Origin: JAWWPG01 sp038254365
Lineage (GTDB): Bacteria > Actinomycetota > Actinomycetes > Propionibacteriales > Nocardioidaceae
DNA: 30,923 nt
NCBI GenBank assembly: GCA_038254365.1
Contig: JBBSGI010000037.1
Coordinates: 1-30,923, forward strand
Reading direction: 5' to 3'
Positions within the stretch are counted from its first letter, which is position 1, and every line of letters begins with the position of its first letter. This document shows, in pieces, positions 6,695 through 15,583 of this stretch. Below the pieces are notes generated by a model, which was given only the letters and a program-made list of their open reading frames with translations, searched no databases and had not been told where the DNA came from. The position numbers and the translations under genes are program-made.

Positions 6695-8076
6695 ATCGAC
6701 AACACGTCGAGCGCGGCGTCGAGCTGCTCCTCGGTGAGTGCGCCGCTGTCGACGTACCCCTCGCTGACGACGACGTCGCGGATCGTGCGGCGTTCCTTGA
6801 GCGCCTTCTTCGCGACGGCCGCCGCGTTCTCGTAACCGAGGTAGCGGTTCAGCGGCGTGACGATCGACGGTGAGGACTCGGCCAGCTCTCGGCAGCGCTC
6901 CTCGTCCGCCTCGATCCCGTCGACGCAGCGGTCGGCGAGGAGTCGGGACACGTTGCTGAGGAGGCGGATCGAGCGCAGCAGGTTCGTGCCCATCATCGGC
7001 AGCATCACGTTCAGCTCGAAGTTGCCCGCGGCCCCCCCGAACGCGATCGCCGCGTCGTTGCCGATGACCTGCGCGCACACCATCGACGCCGCCTCGGGGA
7101 TGACGGGGTTGACCTTGCCGGGCATGATGCTCGAGCCCGGCTGGAGGTCGGGCAGCCGGATCTCGCCGAGCCCCGCTCGTGGACCGGAGCCCATCCACCG
7201 CAGGTCGGTACAGATCTTGTAGATGCCCACCGCGATGGTGCGCAGCTGGCCGCTCGCCTCGACCAGCGAGTCCTGGCTGCCCTGGGCCTCGAAGTGGTCA
7301 CCCGCCTCGGTCAGAGGCAAACCGGTCAGCTCGGCCAGCACCGCGATAACGTCGGCGGCGAACCCCGGTGGGGTGTTGATGCCGGTGCCCACCGCCGTAC
7401 CGCCGAGTGGCAGCGCCGCGACCCGGGGGAGCGAGTCGTCCACCCGGACCATGGCCAGCCGGATCTGCGCCGCGTAGCCGCCGAACTCCTGCCCGAGCGT
7501 CACCGGAGTCGCGTCCATCAGATGGGTACGACCCGACTTCACCACGGTCGCGAACTCCTCCGCCTTGGCCTCCAACGACTCCGCGAGTCGGGTCAGGGCC
7601 GGGATCAGGTCCTCGACCAGTGCCTGGGTTGCGGCGACGTGGATCGACGTCGGGAAGACGTCGTTGCTGGACTGGCTCGCGTTGACATGGTCATTGGGGT
7701 GTACGGCGCTGCCGAGCGCGCGGCTGGCGAGCGTCGCGACGACCTCGTTGGCGTTCATGTTGCTCGAGGTGCCAGAGCCGGTCTGGAACACGTCGATAGG
7801 GAACTCGTCATCGTGCTTGCCCGCCGCTACCTCCAACGCGGCGTCCTCGATCGCGGCTGTCAGCTCGGAGCCGACCACCCCCAGCCGGCCATTGACGCGG
7901 GCGGCAGCGGCCTTGATCAGTCCCAGCGCGCGCACGTGCGAGGCCTCGAGCGGGCTGCCGGAGATCGGGAAGTTCTCCACGGCGCGCTGGGTCTGGGCTC
8001 GCCAGAGCGCCTCGGCCGGCACTCGGACCTCGCCCATCGTGTCGTGCTCGGTCCGGAACTGCGTGTCGTCGCTCAT
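6682..8076 (-). CDS. fumC: Fumarate hydratase, class II
   Basis: The 464-residue cytosolic homotetramer interconverts fumarate and malate in the TCA cycle. It has the normal length and the family motifs: TGSGTSSNMNANEV at about 99-112, which binds substrate, GRTHLMDATPVTLGQE in the middle, and the signature GSSIMPGKVNP at about 313-323, whose Ser lies on the mobile catalytic loop. It is an oxygen-stable, iron-independent fumarase. The ATG has a TACCGT hexamer six nt upstream on the minus strand, and GGAGAC sits only 2 nt from the ATG, so the mRNA may be leaderless. arfB lies 41 bp upstream on the same strand. The position between phoH2 and glpX matches Rv1098c. Confidence 0.97.
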   Translation of the reverse strand: MSDDTQFRTEHDTMGEVRVPAEALWRAQTQRAVENFPISGSPLEASHVRALGLIKAAAARVNGRLGVVGSELTAAIEDAALEVAAGKHDDEFPIDVFQTGSGTSSNMNANEVVATLASRALGSAVHPNDHVNASQSSNDVFPTSIHVAATQALVEDLIPALTRLAESLEAKAEEFATVVKSGRTHLMDATPVTLGQEFGGYAAQIRLAMVRVDDSLPRVAALPLGGTAVGTGINTPPGFAADVIAVLAELTGLPLTEAGDHFEAQGSQDSLVEASGQLRTIAVGIYKICTDLRWMGSGPRAGLGEIRLPDLQPGSSIMPGKVNPVIPEAASMVCAQVIGNDAAIAFGGAAGNFELNVMLPMMGTNLLRSIRLLSNVSRLLADRCVDGIEADEERCRELAESSPSIVTPLNRYLGYENAAAVAKKALKERRTIRDVVVSEGYVDSGALTEEQLDAALDVLSMTHP

Positions 8077-8082
8077 GTCTCC

Positions 8083-8088
8083 ACGGTA
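8083..8088 (-). promoter_or_regulatory. Candidate leaderless -10 of fumC
   Basis: TACCGT on the minus strand, then GGAGAC, then the ATG. The six-nt spacing would put the transcription start on the A of the start codon. The GGAG is too near the ATG to be an ideal ribosome site. Confidence 0.4.
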
Positions 8089-8117
8089 TCGACGCCAGCT
8101 GGGCCGCGCTCCCGCGG

Positions 8118-8546
8118 TCAGGCGTCCCCGGCGTCCCGCCGCTGGCGCTTCAGATCGCTGCGCCGGCGCTTGGCGTCGAGCCGACGTCGTACCGACGCCT
8201 TGGTCGGAGTGGTCCGGCGGCGGGCAGGTGGTGGCGGCGCGATCGCCCGCCGGAGTACGTCGGCCAGGCGGGTCTCGGCGGCGACTCGGTTGCGTAGCTG
8301 GGAGCGGTGCTCAGACGCCGTGACGGTGAGAACACCGTCGACCAGACGCCCGGCGAGCCGGCTGAGTGCGCGCTCTCGCTGGCCGTCCGTGAGGGCGGTC
8401 GTGGCGGCGACGTCCAGACTGAGCTCGACGCGGGTGTCGGAAGTGTTGACCGACTGCCCGCCGGGACCGCTGGAGTGGGTGAACCGCCAGCGCAGCTCAC
8501 CACTCGGCACCACGACGCCGTCACGGACCGTTAGCGGGCCGGGCAC
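8118..8546 (-). CDS. arfB: Alternative ribosome-rescue factor ArfB (peptidyl-tRNA hydrolase)
   Basis: The 142-residue protein releases peptides from ribosomes stalled on mRNAs that lack a stop codon. The catalytic GGQ lies at residues 29-31 in SSGPGGQSVNTSDTRVEL, the release-factor domain 3 signature. The C-terminal tail (about 108-138) is strongly basic, with many Arg and Lys, as required for ArfB to enter the empty mRNA channel. The length matches stand-alone ArfB rather than a full release factor. Its start overlaps the end of the methyltransferase-like gene by 16 bp, so the two are probably translated from one transcript. Confidence 0.93.
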   Translation of the reverse strand: MPGPLTVRDGVVVPSGELRWRFTHSSGPGGQSVNTSDTRVELSLDVAATTALTDGQRERALSRLAGRLVDGVLTVTASEHRSQLRNRVAAETRLADVLRRAIAPPPPARRRTTPTKASVRRRLDAKRRRSDLKRQRRDAGDA

Positions 8547-9256
8547 GGCTCATCGTCCTCGGGGTGTCCGGGCGCAACGTAGGCGTAGTAGCTGTCGGCG
8601 CGGTCGCCCCGCATGACACCCATGGCGTGGTGCGAGACGCTACCGAAGACGTCCGTCAGGGCGACCGCCAGATCCGGAGCCTGCGCGGCGGACCACACGA
8701 CGATGACACCCTTGTCGGCAAGGGCTGCTCGGCAGCGGGCGAGGAACTCCCGTTCGTAGAGCGACGCGTTGTGCTCGTAGACCAGGAACCCGGGGCCGTT
8801 GTCGACATCGAGCACGATCACGTCCAGGGACCCTGCCGGCCGATCGGTGACGACCTCGCGGACGTCGCGCGACACCAACTGCACCCGCCCGGAGTGTGCG
8901 ACGTCCCCGGTCAGCGGGATGAGGCCCGCAAGGTGCCACTCCACCAGCAATGGCTCGATCTCGGACACGGTCAGCTCGCCGACCAGCGGGCTGGCCGCGA
9001 ACTGGGCGAGCGTGTAGCCCAGCCCGAGCCCTCCGATGAGCACCGAGAGCCCACCCCTCTCGCGGTGGCCGTCGCCGCGGGTGCGCCGGATGCCGTCGAG
9101 TGCGAGCACGGCAAGGGCTCGCTCGGTCGCTGTCTCGTACGAGTCCATGACGAAGACGCCATTGACACGCAGCTCGAGCTCCCCGTCCCAGTCGCGCCGG
9201 CGCAGCACCAGCTCACCCCGCGACGACCCACCGCGGGCGATCGTCGTACCGGCCAC
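8531..9256 (-). CDS. Spermidine-synthase-like SAM-fold protein
   Basis: The 241-residue protein has a Rossmann methyltransferase fold of the spermidine synthase type. After an N-terminal beta segment (GELELRVNGVFVMDSYETATERALA), the nucleotide-binding motif I reads VLIGGLGLGYT and the acidic strand-2 residue follows in VSEIEPLLVEWH. The motif DVIVLDVDNGPGFL is the expected third strand. Actinobacteria often carry such short spermidine-synthase-like proteins whose substrate is unknown. True aminopropyl transfer is not proven, since the characteristic polyamine-binding residues cannot be verified by eye. GAGGAGG precedes the GTG start. It overlaps arfB downstream by 16 bp. Confidence 0.82.
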   Translation of the reverse strand: MAGTTIARGGSSRGELVLRRRDWDGELELRVNGVFVMDSYETATERALAVLALDGIRRTRGDGHRERGGLSVLIGGLGLGYTLAQFAASPLVGELTVSEIEPLLVEWHLAGLIPLTGDVAHSGRVQLVSRDVREVVTDRPAGSLDVIVLDVDNGPGFLVYEHNASLYEREFLARCRAALADKGVIVVWSAAQAPDLAVALTDVFGSVSHHAMGVMRGDRADSYYAYVAPGHPEDDEPCPAR

Positions 9257-9344
9257 ACGTCCTCCTCGTCGCAGGCCCCGGGCGTCTCATTGTCCGACCG
9301 GGGTCGGGTTGCCGCCAAACCTGACCATCCAGGATGGTTGTGCC

Positions 9345-10100
9345 ATGACCGACCGACCCACGCTGCGTCCTCTGACCGAGAGTTGGCAACGAGCCCTGGC
9401 GGTCGTCGCCCACCCCGACGATATGGAGTTCGGCGCATCCGCCGCCGTCGCCCGATGGACAAGCCAGGGCAAAAGGGTCGCCTACAGCCTAGTGACCAGC
9501 GGCGAGGCTGGCATCGACTCGATGACGCCGCAGGAGTGCCGGGTCGTCCGCGAGGCCGAGCAAAGGCACTCGTGCGAGCTTGTCGGCGTGAGCGAGGTCG
9601 AGTTCCTCGGCTTCCCCGACGGGATCCTCGAGTACGGCATCGAGCTGCGGCGGGCCATCGCGGGAGCGGTACGGCGCTTCCAGCCGGAGATCGTGATCAC
9701 CAACAACTTCCACCCTTCCTGGGGGGCCGCTGCGCTCAACCAGGCCGACCACATCGCCACCGGCCGGGCCACCCTCGATGCGGTGCGCGACGCAGGCAAC
9801 CGCTGGGTCTTCAACGAGCAGCTGGTCGACGGCCTCGAGCCTTGGGGCGGGGTCACCCAGGTCTGGGCGGCGGGCTCGCCGCTCGCCAGGCACGCCGTGG
9901 ACACCACTGACCATTTCGAGGCCGGTGTCGAGTCGCTGCGCGCCCACCAGGCCTACATCGACGGGCTCGGGTGGGACACCTTCGATCCCGCCGAGTTCCT
10001 GGAGGCGTCGGCCAGGCCCAGCGGCACCGCGCTCGGGTCGACCTTCGCCGCGAGCTTCGAGGTCTACCACCTGGGGTGGGGAGCCACCGACGACGACTGA
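9345..10100 (+). CDS. PIG-L family N-deacetylase
   Basis: The 251-residue protein is a zinc-dependent deacetylase of the GlcNAc-PI / MshB / Mca superfamily. The motif AHPDD at about 22-26 supplies the first metal His and the catalytic Asp. A second metal ligand is likely the His of NQADHIATG. The segment ITNNFHPSWG lies between them. The substrate could be an N-acetylglucosamine-containing small molecule or a mycothiol conjugate. The sequence alone does not separate these, and unlinked paralogues are common in actinobacteria. An open frame extends upstream to 9036, but that part is antisense to the methyltransferase-like gene. The ATG at 9345 begins the conserved region and has AGGA upstream. 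Confidence 0.88.
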   Translation: MTDRPTLRPLTESWQRALAVVAHPDDMEFGASAAVARWTSQGKRVAYSLVTSGEAGIDSMTPQECRVVREAEQRHSCELVGVSEVEFLGFPDGILEYGIELRRAIAGAVRRFQPEIVITNNFHPSWGAAALNQADHIATGRATLDAVRDAGNRWVFNEQLVDGLEPWGGVTQVWAAGSPLARHAVDTTDHFEAGVESLRAHQAYIDGLGWDTFDPAEFLEASARPSGTALGSTFAASFEVYHLGWGATDDD

Positions 10101-10177
10101 CGCGCCGCGCTCCCTCCAGCGAGCGGGCGATGGCGATCGAAGGCCCGTTGGCGTGGCCGGTAGGGGAGACTGGCTCG

Positions 10178-11641
10178 ATGCAGCAGCTGTCGTCGTTCGA
10201 CACCCAGTTCCTCCACGTGGAGAATGCCACCACCGCCGGCCACGTCGGTGGCCTGATCTTGCTCGACCCGGCACACGGCAGCGGCAAGACGCTGACCCTC
10301 GACCGGCTGCGGGAGGTGCTGGAGCCGCGCCTGCACCTGGTTGCGCCATTCCGCCAGCGCCTGGTCACCGTGCCGCTAGGCCTCGGCAGGCCCTACTGGG
10401 TTGACGATCCGCAGTTCGACATCGAGTTCCACCTGCGCGAGATCTCGCTGCCCGAGCCGGGTGACGAGACGCAGCTGGGTGAGCAGGTCTCCCGGATCCA
10501 CGCCCGCCCGCTCGACCGGACCCGCCCGCTGTGGGAGCTGTACCTGATCCATCGCCTCGCCGGCGGTCGGCAGGCGATCTACAGCAAGGTGCACCACGCG
10601 GCCATCGACGGCGTCTCGGGTGCCGAGATCCTGGCCACCATCATGGACATCACCGTCGAGCCCAGGATCGTGGATCAGCCCGACGAGCTCTGGGACCCGC
10701 CCCCGTTGCCTGGCGCCGGTGACCTGCTGGTCAAGGGACTGATCGACATGGCGCGCCAACCGGCAGAGGCCGTGAGACTGCTGCCCGCGACGCTGCCACA
10801 CCTCGCCAACCTGCCCGGTGCCGGGTTGCTGCCCGGCGCCCAAGCAATCAGCCGAATCGCCGACTCCCTGCGCGCCTCGGCGTCGGCTGGGACCCCGGTC
10901 CGCAGGGCGGCCCGGCGCAGACTCACGACCCCGCCGACCCGACTGAACGCCCCGATCACCGCTCACCGTCGCTTCGCGTTCGGCTCCTTGCCGCTCGACG
11001 AGGTGAAGATCGTCAAGAACGCGTTCGGCATGACCGTCAACGACGTCGTGATGGCCCTCTGCGCCACGGTTCTGCGGCGTTGGCTGCTTGACCACGACGG
11101 CTTGCCGGACCTCCCCCTGGTCGTCGCCGTACCGGTCTCGGTGCGCGACGAGGACCAGAGCGCCGAGGGCAACCACATCTCGGTGATGCTCGTCGCGCTC
11201 GCTACCCAGATCCGCGACCCCGCGGAGCGGCTGGTCGCCGTCCAGGGCGCCCTGGCCGAGGCCAAGGAGCAGTTCGAGGCGGTCCCGGCCACGATCCTCC
11301 AGGACCTGGCGGCGGTGATCCCGACAGCCCTGTCGGGTCTCGCGTCGAAGGCGCTCTTCCAGATGGTGAGCCTCGGGTTCCCGTTCAACCTGTTCGTCTC
11401 AAACGTGCCCGGGCCGCAGCTGCCGCTGTACGTAGGCGGGGCCGCGGTGACCGGCATCTACCCGGTCTCGGCGATCAGCGACCTCACCGGCGCGCTCAAC
11501 ATCACCTTGTTCTCGTACGACGGCGCGCTCGACTTCGGGCTGATCGCCTGCCGTGAGCTGGTCCCCGACGTGGGCAAGCTGATCGGCTACCTGCGGGACG
11601 CCCTCGACGAGCTGCTCGACCTGGCGGCTGCCGCTGCGTGA
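10178..11641 (+). CDS. Wax ester synthase / diacylglycerol acyltransferase (WS/DGAT)
   Basis: The 487-residue protein transfers acyl groups from acyl-CoA to diacylglycerol or fatty alcohol to make storage lipid. The catalytic motif HHAAIDG is at 139-145 (family HHxxxDG). The N-terminus MQQLSSFDTQFLHVEN and the later NDVVMALCATVLRRWL, PVSVR and SNVPGP motifs are characteristic. The length is near the usual 450-500. It may deposit triacylglycerol as in other oleaginous actinobacteria. AGGGGAG at 10162-10168 gives a good ribosome site for the ATG at 10178. An in-frame ATG at 10130 has weaker support. It ends 31 bp before the convergent hydrolase gene. Confidence 0.94.
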   Translation: MQQLSSFDTQFLHVENATTAGHVGGLILLDPAHGSGKTLTLDRLREVLEPRLHLVAPFRQRLVTVPLGLGRPYWVDDPQFDIEFHLREISLPEPGDETQLGEQVSRIHARPLDRTRPLWELYLIHRLAGGRQAIYSKVHHAAIDGVSGAEILATIMDITVEPRIVDQPDELWDPPPLPGAGDLLVKGLIDMARQPAEAVRLLPATLPHLANLPGAGLLPGAQAISRIADSLRASASAGTPVRRAARRRLTTPPTRLNAPITAHRRFAFGSLPLDEVKIVKNAFGMTVNDVVMALCATVLRRWLLDHDGLPDLPLVVAVPVSVRDEDQSAEGNHISVMLVALATQIRDPAERLVAVQGALAEAKEQFEAVPATILQDLAAVIPTALSGLASKALFQMVSLGFPFNLFVSNVPGPQLPLYVGGAAVTGIYPVSAISDLTGALNITLFSYDGALDFGLIACRELVPDVGKLIGYLRDALDELLDLAAAAA

Positions 11642-11672
11642 CGGCGAACGCCGCGGCTGTGGCCATCGCAGT

Positions 11673-12599
11673 TCACCCGCCGACGCTCGCGCGGCGGGCC
11701 GTCCGCTCGATGCCCTCGAGGAACACCGGCCAGAGGACGGGCGGCAGGTCGTGACCCATCCCGGGGATTAGCAGCAGCTCGCAGCCGGGGATCGCCGTCG
11801 CGGTGGCCCGTCCTCCGGAGACGTGGATCATCCGATCCGAGAGGCCGTGGATCGCCAGAGCAGGGATGTCGAGGTTCCGCAGGGCGCGCGAGCGGTCCGG
11901 CTGGGCCAGGATCGCCTGCATCTGACGCAGGACCCCGTCGGGGTTGAGGCCGCGGTCGTAGGTCGCCTCGGCGAGTGCGCGTTCCTCCTCTGGCGGCGTC
12001 ACGAAGCCGGGGGAGCCGATCAGGCGCCACACCATCAGCGACTGCTGGACGTAGGTCTCGCGGTCCGTCGCGCGGCTGCGCAGCAACAGCGGCAAGATGC
12101 GGGGGTCCTGCCAACCGACGACACGTCGGCCGGTCGTCGACATCATCGAGACCAGGGACAGCACCCGGGTCGGGTGCTCGACTGCCATGGTCTGGGCGAT
12201 CATGCCGCCCATCGAAACCCCGGTCACATGGGCGCGCGGGATCTCGAGGTGGTCGAGCAGGCCGGCCGCATCGATGGCCAAGTCGCTGAGTGTGTACGGT
12301 GGTCTCCCGCGCGGGCCCCGCAGGAACGCGCTCAGCGCATCGGAACGCCGAAGCCCCTTCCCGGAGATCCTCGTCGAGCGGCCGATGTCGCGGTTGTCGT
12401 AACGGATCACGAAGAAGCCACGCGCGGCGAGCTGCTCGCAGAAGGCCCGGTGCCACCAGATCAGCGGGCCGGCCAGGCCCATGACCAGCAGCAAGCCCGG
12501 TTGGTCCGGGCTGCCGAAGGTGTCGAAGACGAGCTCAATGCCGCTCCGCAGCCGCGCGGTCTGCTCGTCGCTGCGCTCCACTGACCCAGGCTCTCTCAT
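11673..12599 (-). CDS. Alpha/beta hydrolase
   Basis: The 308-residue protein has the nucleophile elbow GVSMGG, an early MGLAGPLIWW oxyanion segment, a RYDNRDIGRS motif, an acid in HGLSDRMIH and the His in PGMGHDLP, so a complete Ser-Asp-His triad can be proposed. It resembles the LipG/LipV-type hydrolases common in mycobacteria and Nocardioides. Esterase or lipase activity on small esters is the likely role, but the substrate is unknown. It lies 72 bp downstream of glpX on the same strand and may share its transcript, with no evident functional link. A GAGGCGG site precedes the ATG. Confidence 0.85.
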   Translation of the reverse strand: MREPGSVERSDEQTARLRSGIELVFDTFGSPDQPGLLLVMGLAGPLIWWHRAFCEQLAARGFFVIRYDNRDIGRSTRISGKGLRRSDALSAFLRGPRGRPPYTLSDLAIDAAGLLDHLEIPRAHVTGVSMGGMIAQTMAVEHPTRVLSLVSMMSTTGRRVVGWQDPRILPLLLRSRATDRETYVQQSLMVWRLIGSPGFVTPPEEERALAEATYDRGLNPDGVLRQMQAILAQPDRSRALRNLDIPALAIHGLSDRMIHVSGGRATATAIPGCELLLIPGMGHDLPPVLWPVFLEGIERTARRASVGG

Positions 12600-12671
12600 G
12601 GTCGGCGCCCGACCGCCTCGAGACCGTGGCGCAATCGGGCCCTCGGTGGGTGAGGACGCGGCAAGACGGGG

Positions 12672-13682
12672 TCAGGAGGTGAAGTCGACTTCGGCATAAC
12701 GCGCGAGCTTCTGCAGGCGGTGCTCACTTCTGATGCTGCGGATGGTGCCGCTGCGCGATCGCATGACCAGCGAGTGTGTGGTCGCCCCGCCGTGGGCGTA
12801 GCGCACCCCGCGCAGCAGCTCACCGTCGGTGATCCCGGTCGCGACGAAGAAGCAGTCGTCGCCTGACACCAGATCTTCCGTGCTGAGCACCCGGTCGAGG
12901 TCGTGGCCGGCGTCCACGGCGCGTTGGCGCTCCTCGTCGTCCTTCGGCGCCAGCCGGCCTTGGATCACCCCTCCGAGCGACTTCATCGCGCAGGCGGCGA
13001 TGATGCCTTCGGGGGTGCCGCCGGTGCCTATCAGCAGGTCGATGCCGGTGCCGGATCGGGCGGCCATGATCGCGCCGGCGACGTCGCCGTCGGTGATGAA
13101 CTTGATCCTGGCCCCCGTCGCCCTGATCTGGTCGACAAGCCCAGTATGGCGGGGCCGGTCGAGGACCACCACGGTGATGTCCTCGTTCGACCCGCCCTTG
13201 GCTTTCGCCGTACGGCGGATGTTCTCCGCGACCGGAATCCGGATGTCCACCACGTCGGCCGCCTCCGGGCCGGTGACGAGCTTTTCCATGTAGAAGACGG
13301 CCGACGGGTCGTACATCGCGCCTCGGGGTGCGACTGCCATGACCGAGACCGCGTTGGTCATCCCCTTGGCGGCAAGGGTCGTGCCGTCGATCGGGTCGAC
13401 GGCGACGTCGCAGGCGGGGCCGGTGCCGTCACCGACGTGCTCGCCGTTGAAGAGCATGGGCGCCGAGTCCTTCTCGCCCTCGCCGATGACGACGATCCCG
13501 TCCATGCCGACGGTGGTGATCAGCGCACGCATGGCGTTGACGGCGACTGCGTCGGCGCCGTTCTTGTCGCCGCGACCGACCCAGCGACCGGCGGCCATCG
13601 CGGCCGCCTCGGTCACGCGTACGAGCTCCATCGCGAGGTTGCGGTCCGGGGCGTTCGGGGGGCGGGGGTCGTCGCTCGTCAC
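12672..13682 (-). CDS. glpX: Fructose-1,6-bisphosphatase, class II
   Basis: The 336-residue enzyme dephosphorylates fructose 1,6-bisphosphate in gluconeogenesis. It shows the lithium-sensitive phosphatase metal sites: GEGEKD at about 67-72 and DPIDGTT at about 96-102, followed by ITDGDVAGAI and GTGGTPEGIIAACAMKSLGG. It is the GlpX type that is the main FBPase of actinobacteria (Rv1099c in M. tuberculosis). GAGGAG six nt before the GTG start (codons GTG ACG AGC) fixes the start. It follows modC on the same strand with a 48-bp gap. Confidence 0.97.
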   Translation of the reverse strand: MTSDDPRPPNAPDRNLAMELVRVTEAAAMAAGRWVGRGDKNGADAVAVNAMRALITTVGMDGIVVIGEGEKDSAPMLFNGEHVGDGTGPACDVAVDPIDGTTLAAKGMTNAVSVMAVAPRGAMYDPSAVFYMEKLVTGPEAADVVDIRIPVAENIRRTAKAKGGSNEDITVVVLDRPRHTGLVDQIRATGARIKFITDGDVAGAIMAARSGTGIDLLIGTGGTPEGIIAACAMKSLGGVIQGRLAPKDDEERQRAVDAGHDLDRVLSTEDLVSGDDCFFVATGITDGELLRGVRYAHGGATTHSLVMRSRSGTIRSIRSEHRLQKLARYAEVDFTS

Positions 13683-13730
13683 TGGAGTCTCCTCGTCGTC
13701 GCCGTTGCCTGATCGTAGCCAACTCCTGCC

Positions 13731-14777
13731 TCAGGCACGGTAGACCGAAACCTCGGTGGCTTTGACCGAGGCCCAGACCAGGTCAGCGGGCTGGAGCCGC
13801 AGCGCGGCCAGGGCGCTTGGCGTGATGTCAGCGAACAGCGGCAGGGCAGCGTCGACCTGCACCCGGACGGCGTCGCCGTGGGGAGCCAAGGAAACGACGG
13901 TTCCCGGCCAGACGTTGCGCGGGCTCCCGGTCGGCTGGTCGACGTACAGGCTCACGGAGGACGGCGAGAAGGAGGCGAACACCGGCCCAGAGGCTCGGTC
14001 GGCCGCCACCAGGGTTGCGCCGGCCGGCAGCGTGACGACGCCGCCTGCCGCGACTCCACGCACCAGGTTCAAGCCCACCAGCGCAGCGACATGCTGGGTG
14101 CGCGGTCGCGCAGCGATAGCGGTCGGGGCGCCGCTCTGAATGATCCTTCCGTCATCGACGACGAGGAGCCGGTCCGCGAGGACCATGGCGTCCAGCGCGG
14201 TGTGGGTGACCACGACGCTGACCCCCGAGAAGGCCCGCAGGTGCTCACGCAGCAGGGTGCGGAGACCCATCGCTGCGGACGCGTCGAGGGCGGCGGTCGG
14301 CTCGTCGAGCAACAGCACCCGAGGATCGCTCGCCAGGGCACGGGCGATGGCGACCCGTTGGGCCTGGCCGCCGGAGAGCTGCCCCGGCTTGCGCTCGGCC
14401 AGCGCCACCAGGTCGAGCCGCTCGACCCAGGAGCGCGCCTGCTGGCGAGCCGCGAACCGCCGTACCCCGTGCGCACGGGGTCCGAACGCCACGTTGTCCA
14501 GGACGCTCAGATGAGGGAACAGCAGGTGGTCCTGGAACACGAATCCGATCCGCCGCCGGTGGCTCGGGACGGAGTAGCCGGGACTCGCCAGCACCTCGCC
14601 GTCGATGGCGATCGACCCGCTGGTGATCTCCACCAGACCGGCGATGGCTCGCAGGGTGGTCGACTTCCCCGCGCCGTTCGCGCCGATCAGCCCGATCACC
14701 TCGCCCGGGTCGGCGTCGAGCTCGATCTGCGTCGTGTGGTCTGGTCGTTGTACGGCGAAGTCGGCCACCAGGCTCAT
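13731..14777 (-). CDS. modC: Molybdate ABC transporter ATP-binding protein
   Basis: The 348-residue ATPase energises molybdate import with ModB and ModA. Visible motifs are Walker A GANGAGKST, signature LSGGQAQRVAIARAL, Walker B VLLLDEPTAALD and a switch His in VVVTHTALD. A C-terminal TOBE/Mop-like region (about 230-348), ending at WASVKATEVSVYRA, can bind oxyanion and regulate uptake. I chose the ATG at 14777, whose ATGA overlaps the modB stop. A longer open frame to 15050 is only the antisense-free extension into modB. It is the last gene of the mod operon. Confidence 0.94.
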   Translation of the reverse strand: MSLVADFAVQRPDHTTQIELDADPGEVIGLIGANGAGKSTTLRAIAGLVEITSGSIAIDGEVLASPGYSVPSHRRRIGFVFQDHLLFPHLSVLDNVAFGPRAHGVRRFAARQQARSWVERLDLVALAERKPGQLSGGQAQRVAIARALASDPRVLLLDEPTAALDASAAMGLRTLLREHLRAFSGVSVVVTHTALDAMVLADRLLVVDDGRIIQSGAPTAIAARPRTQHVAALVGLNLVRGVAAGGVVTLPAGATLVAADRASGPVFASFSPSSVSLYVDQPTGSPRNVWPGTVVSLAPHGDAVRVQVDAALPLFADITPSALAALRLQPADLVWASVKATEVSVYRA

Positions 14778-15583
14778 GGACTGATCCCGGAGATCCACTG
14801 CTCGCGCAACAGCGACAGCAGCACCACGGAGACCACGATCATCAGCAGGCTCAGCGAGACCGCGGTCTGCGGATCGGCCTGCTGCTCGAAGTAGATCTCG
14901 CTGGGCATTGTGCGGGTGACGGCGGGGAGGCTGCCGTTGAAGGTGATCGTCGCGCCGAACTCGCCCAGCGCCCGCGCCCAGCAGAGCACGGCGCCCGAGA
15001 CGATCCCGGGCAGCGCCAGCGGGACGGTGACGCGGCGGAACGTTAGCCACCGGGACGCTCCCAAAGTGGCGGCCGCGTCGTCATAGCGAGCATCCGACGC
15101 CCGAAACGCGCCCTCGACACTGATCACCAGGAACGGCAGCGCCACGAAGGACTGGGCGATCACCACGCCGGTCGTGGTGAACGGCAGGGTGATCCCGAAC
15201 GCGTCGTCCAGGTACCTGCCGAGCACTCCGTGACGGCCGAACGCGAGCAGCAGCGCCACCCCGCCGACGACCGGTGGCAACACCAGCGGCAGGATGACGA
15301 ACGCCCGGACCAGGGACCGCCCGACGAACTCGACCCGGGCCAGCACCCAGGCCAGCGGCACACCGACCACCAGACAGCTGGCCGTGGTCAGCAGAGTGGT
15401 CTCGAGGCTCAGTCGCAGGGCGGTCGCAGCACCGGAGCCGGTCAGGGCTTCGGGAAGCGATCGCCAGGGCGCCCGTAAAATGACGGCGACGAGCGGGATG
15501 ACGAGCAGCGCCACGGCTGCCAACGCTGGCAGCACCAGCGCGGTCGGGGCGCGTCCATGCATCCGAGCCCGATCCGGTCTCAT
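14774..15583 (-). CDS. modB: Molybdate ABC transporter permease
   Basis: The membrane permease of about 269 residues has five or six helices and the binding-protein-dependent transport motif EGAFRASDARYDDAAATLGASRW (the EAA-like loop that contacts ModC), together with LPLVLPPVVGGVALLLAFG. It forms the import channel for molybdate or tungstate. The ATG at 15583 overlaps the modA stop as ATGA, and its own stop overlaps the modC start as ATGA, so translation is coupled on both sides. Confidence 0.93.
   Translation of the reverse strand: MRPDRARMHGRAPTALVLPALAAVALLVIPLVAVILRAPWRSLPEALTGSGAATALRLSLETTLLTTASCLVVGVPLAWVLARVEFVGRSLVRAFVILPLVLPPVVGGVALLLAFGRHGVLGRYLDDAFGITLPFTTTGVVIAQSFVALPFLVISVEGAFRASDARYDDAAATLGASRWLTFRRVTVPLALPGIVSGAVLCWARALGEFGATITFNGSLPAVTRTMPSEIYFEQQADPQTAVSLSLLMIVVSVVLLSLLREQWISGISP

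Noticed and set aside
7294..8616. 440-codon open frame on the plus strand
   Set aside because: It is antisense to fumC and arfB, which carry clear catalytic motifs; its sequence is low-complexity Arg/Gly-rich with no domain.
8564..9910. 448-codon open frame on the plus strand
   Set aside because: It is antisense to the methyltransferase-like gene and out of frame with the PIG-L gene; no domain is visible.
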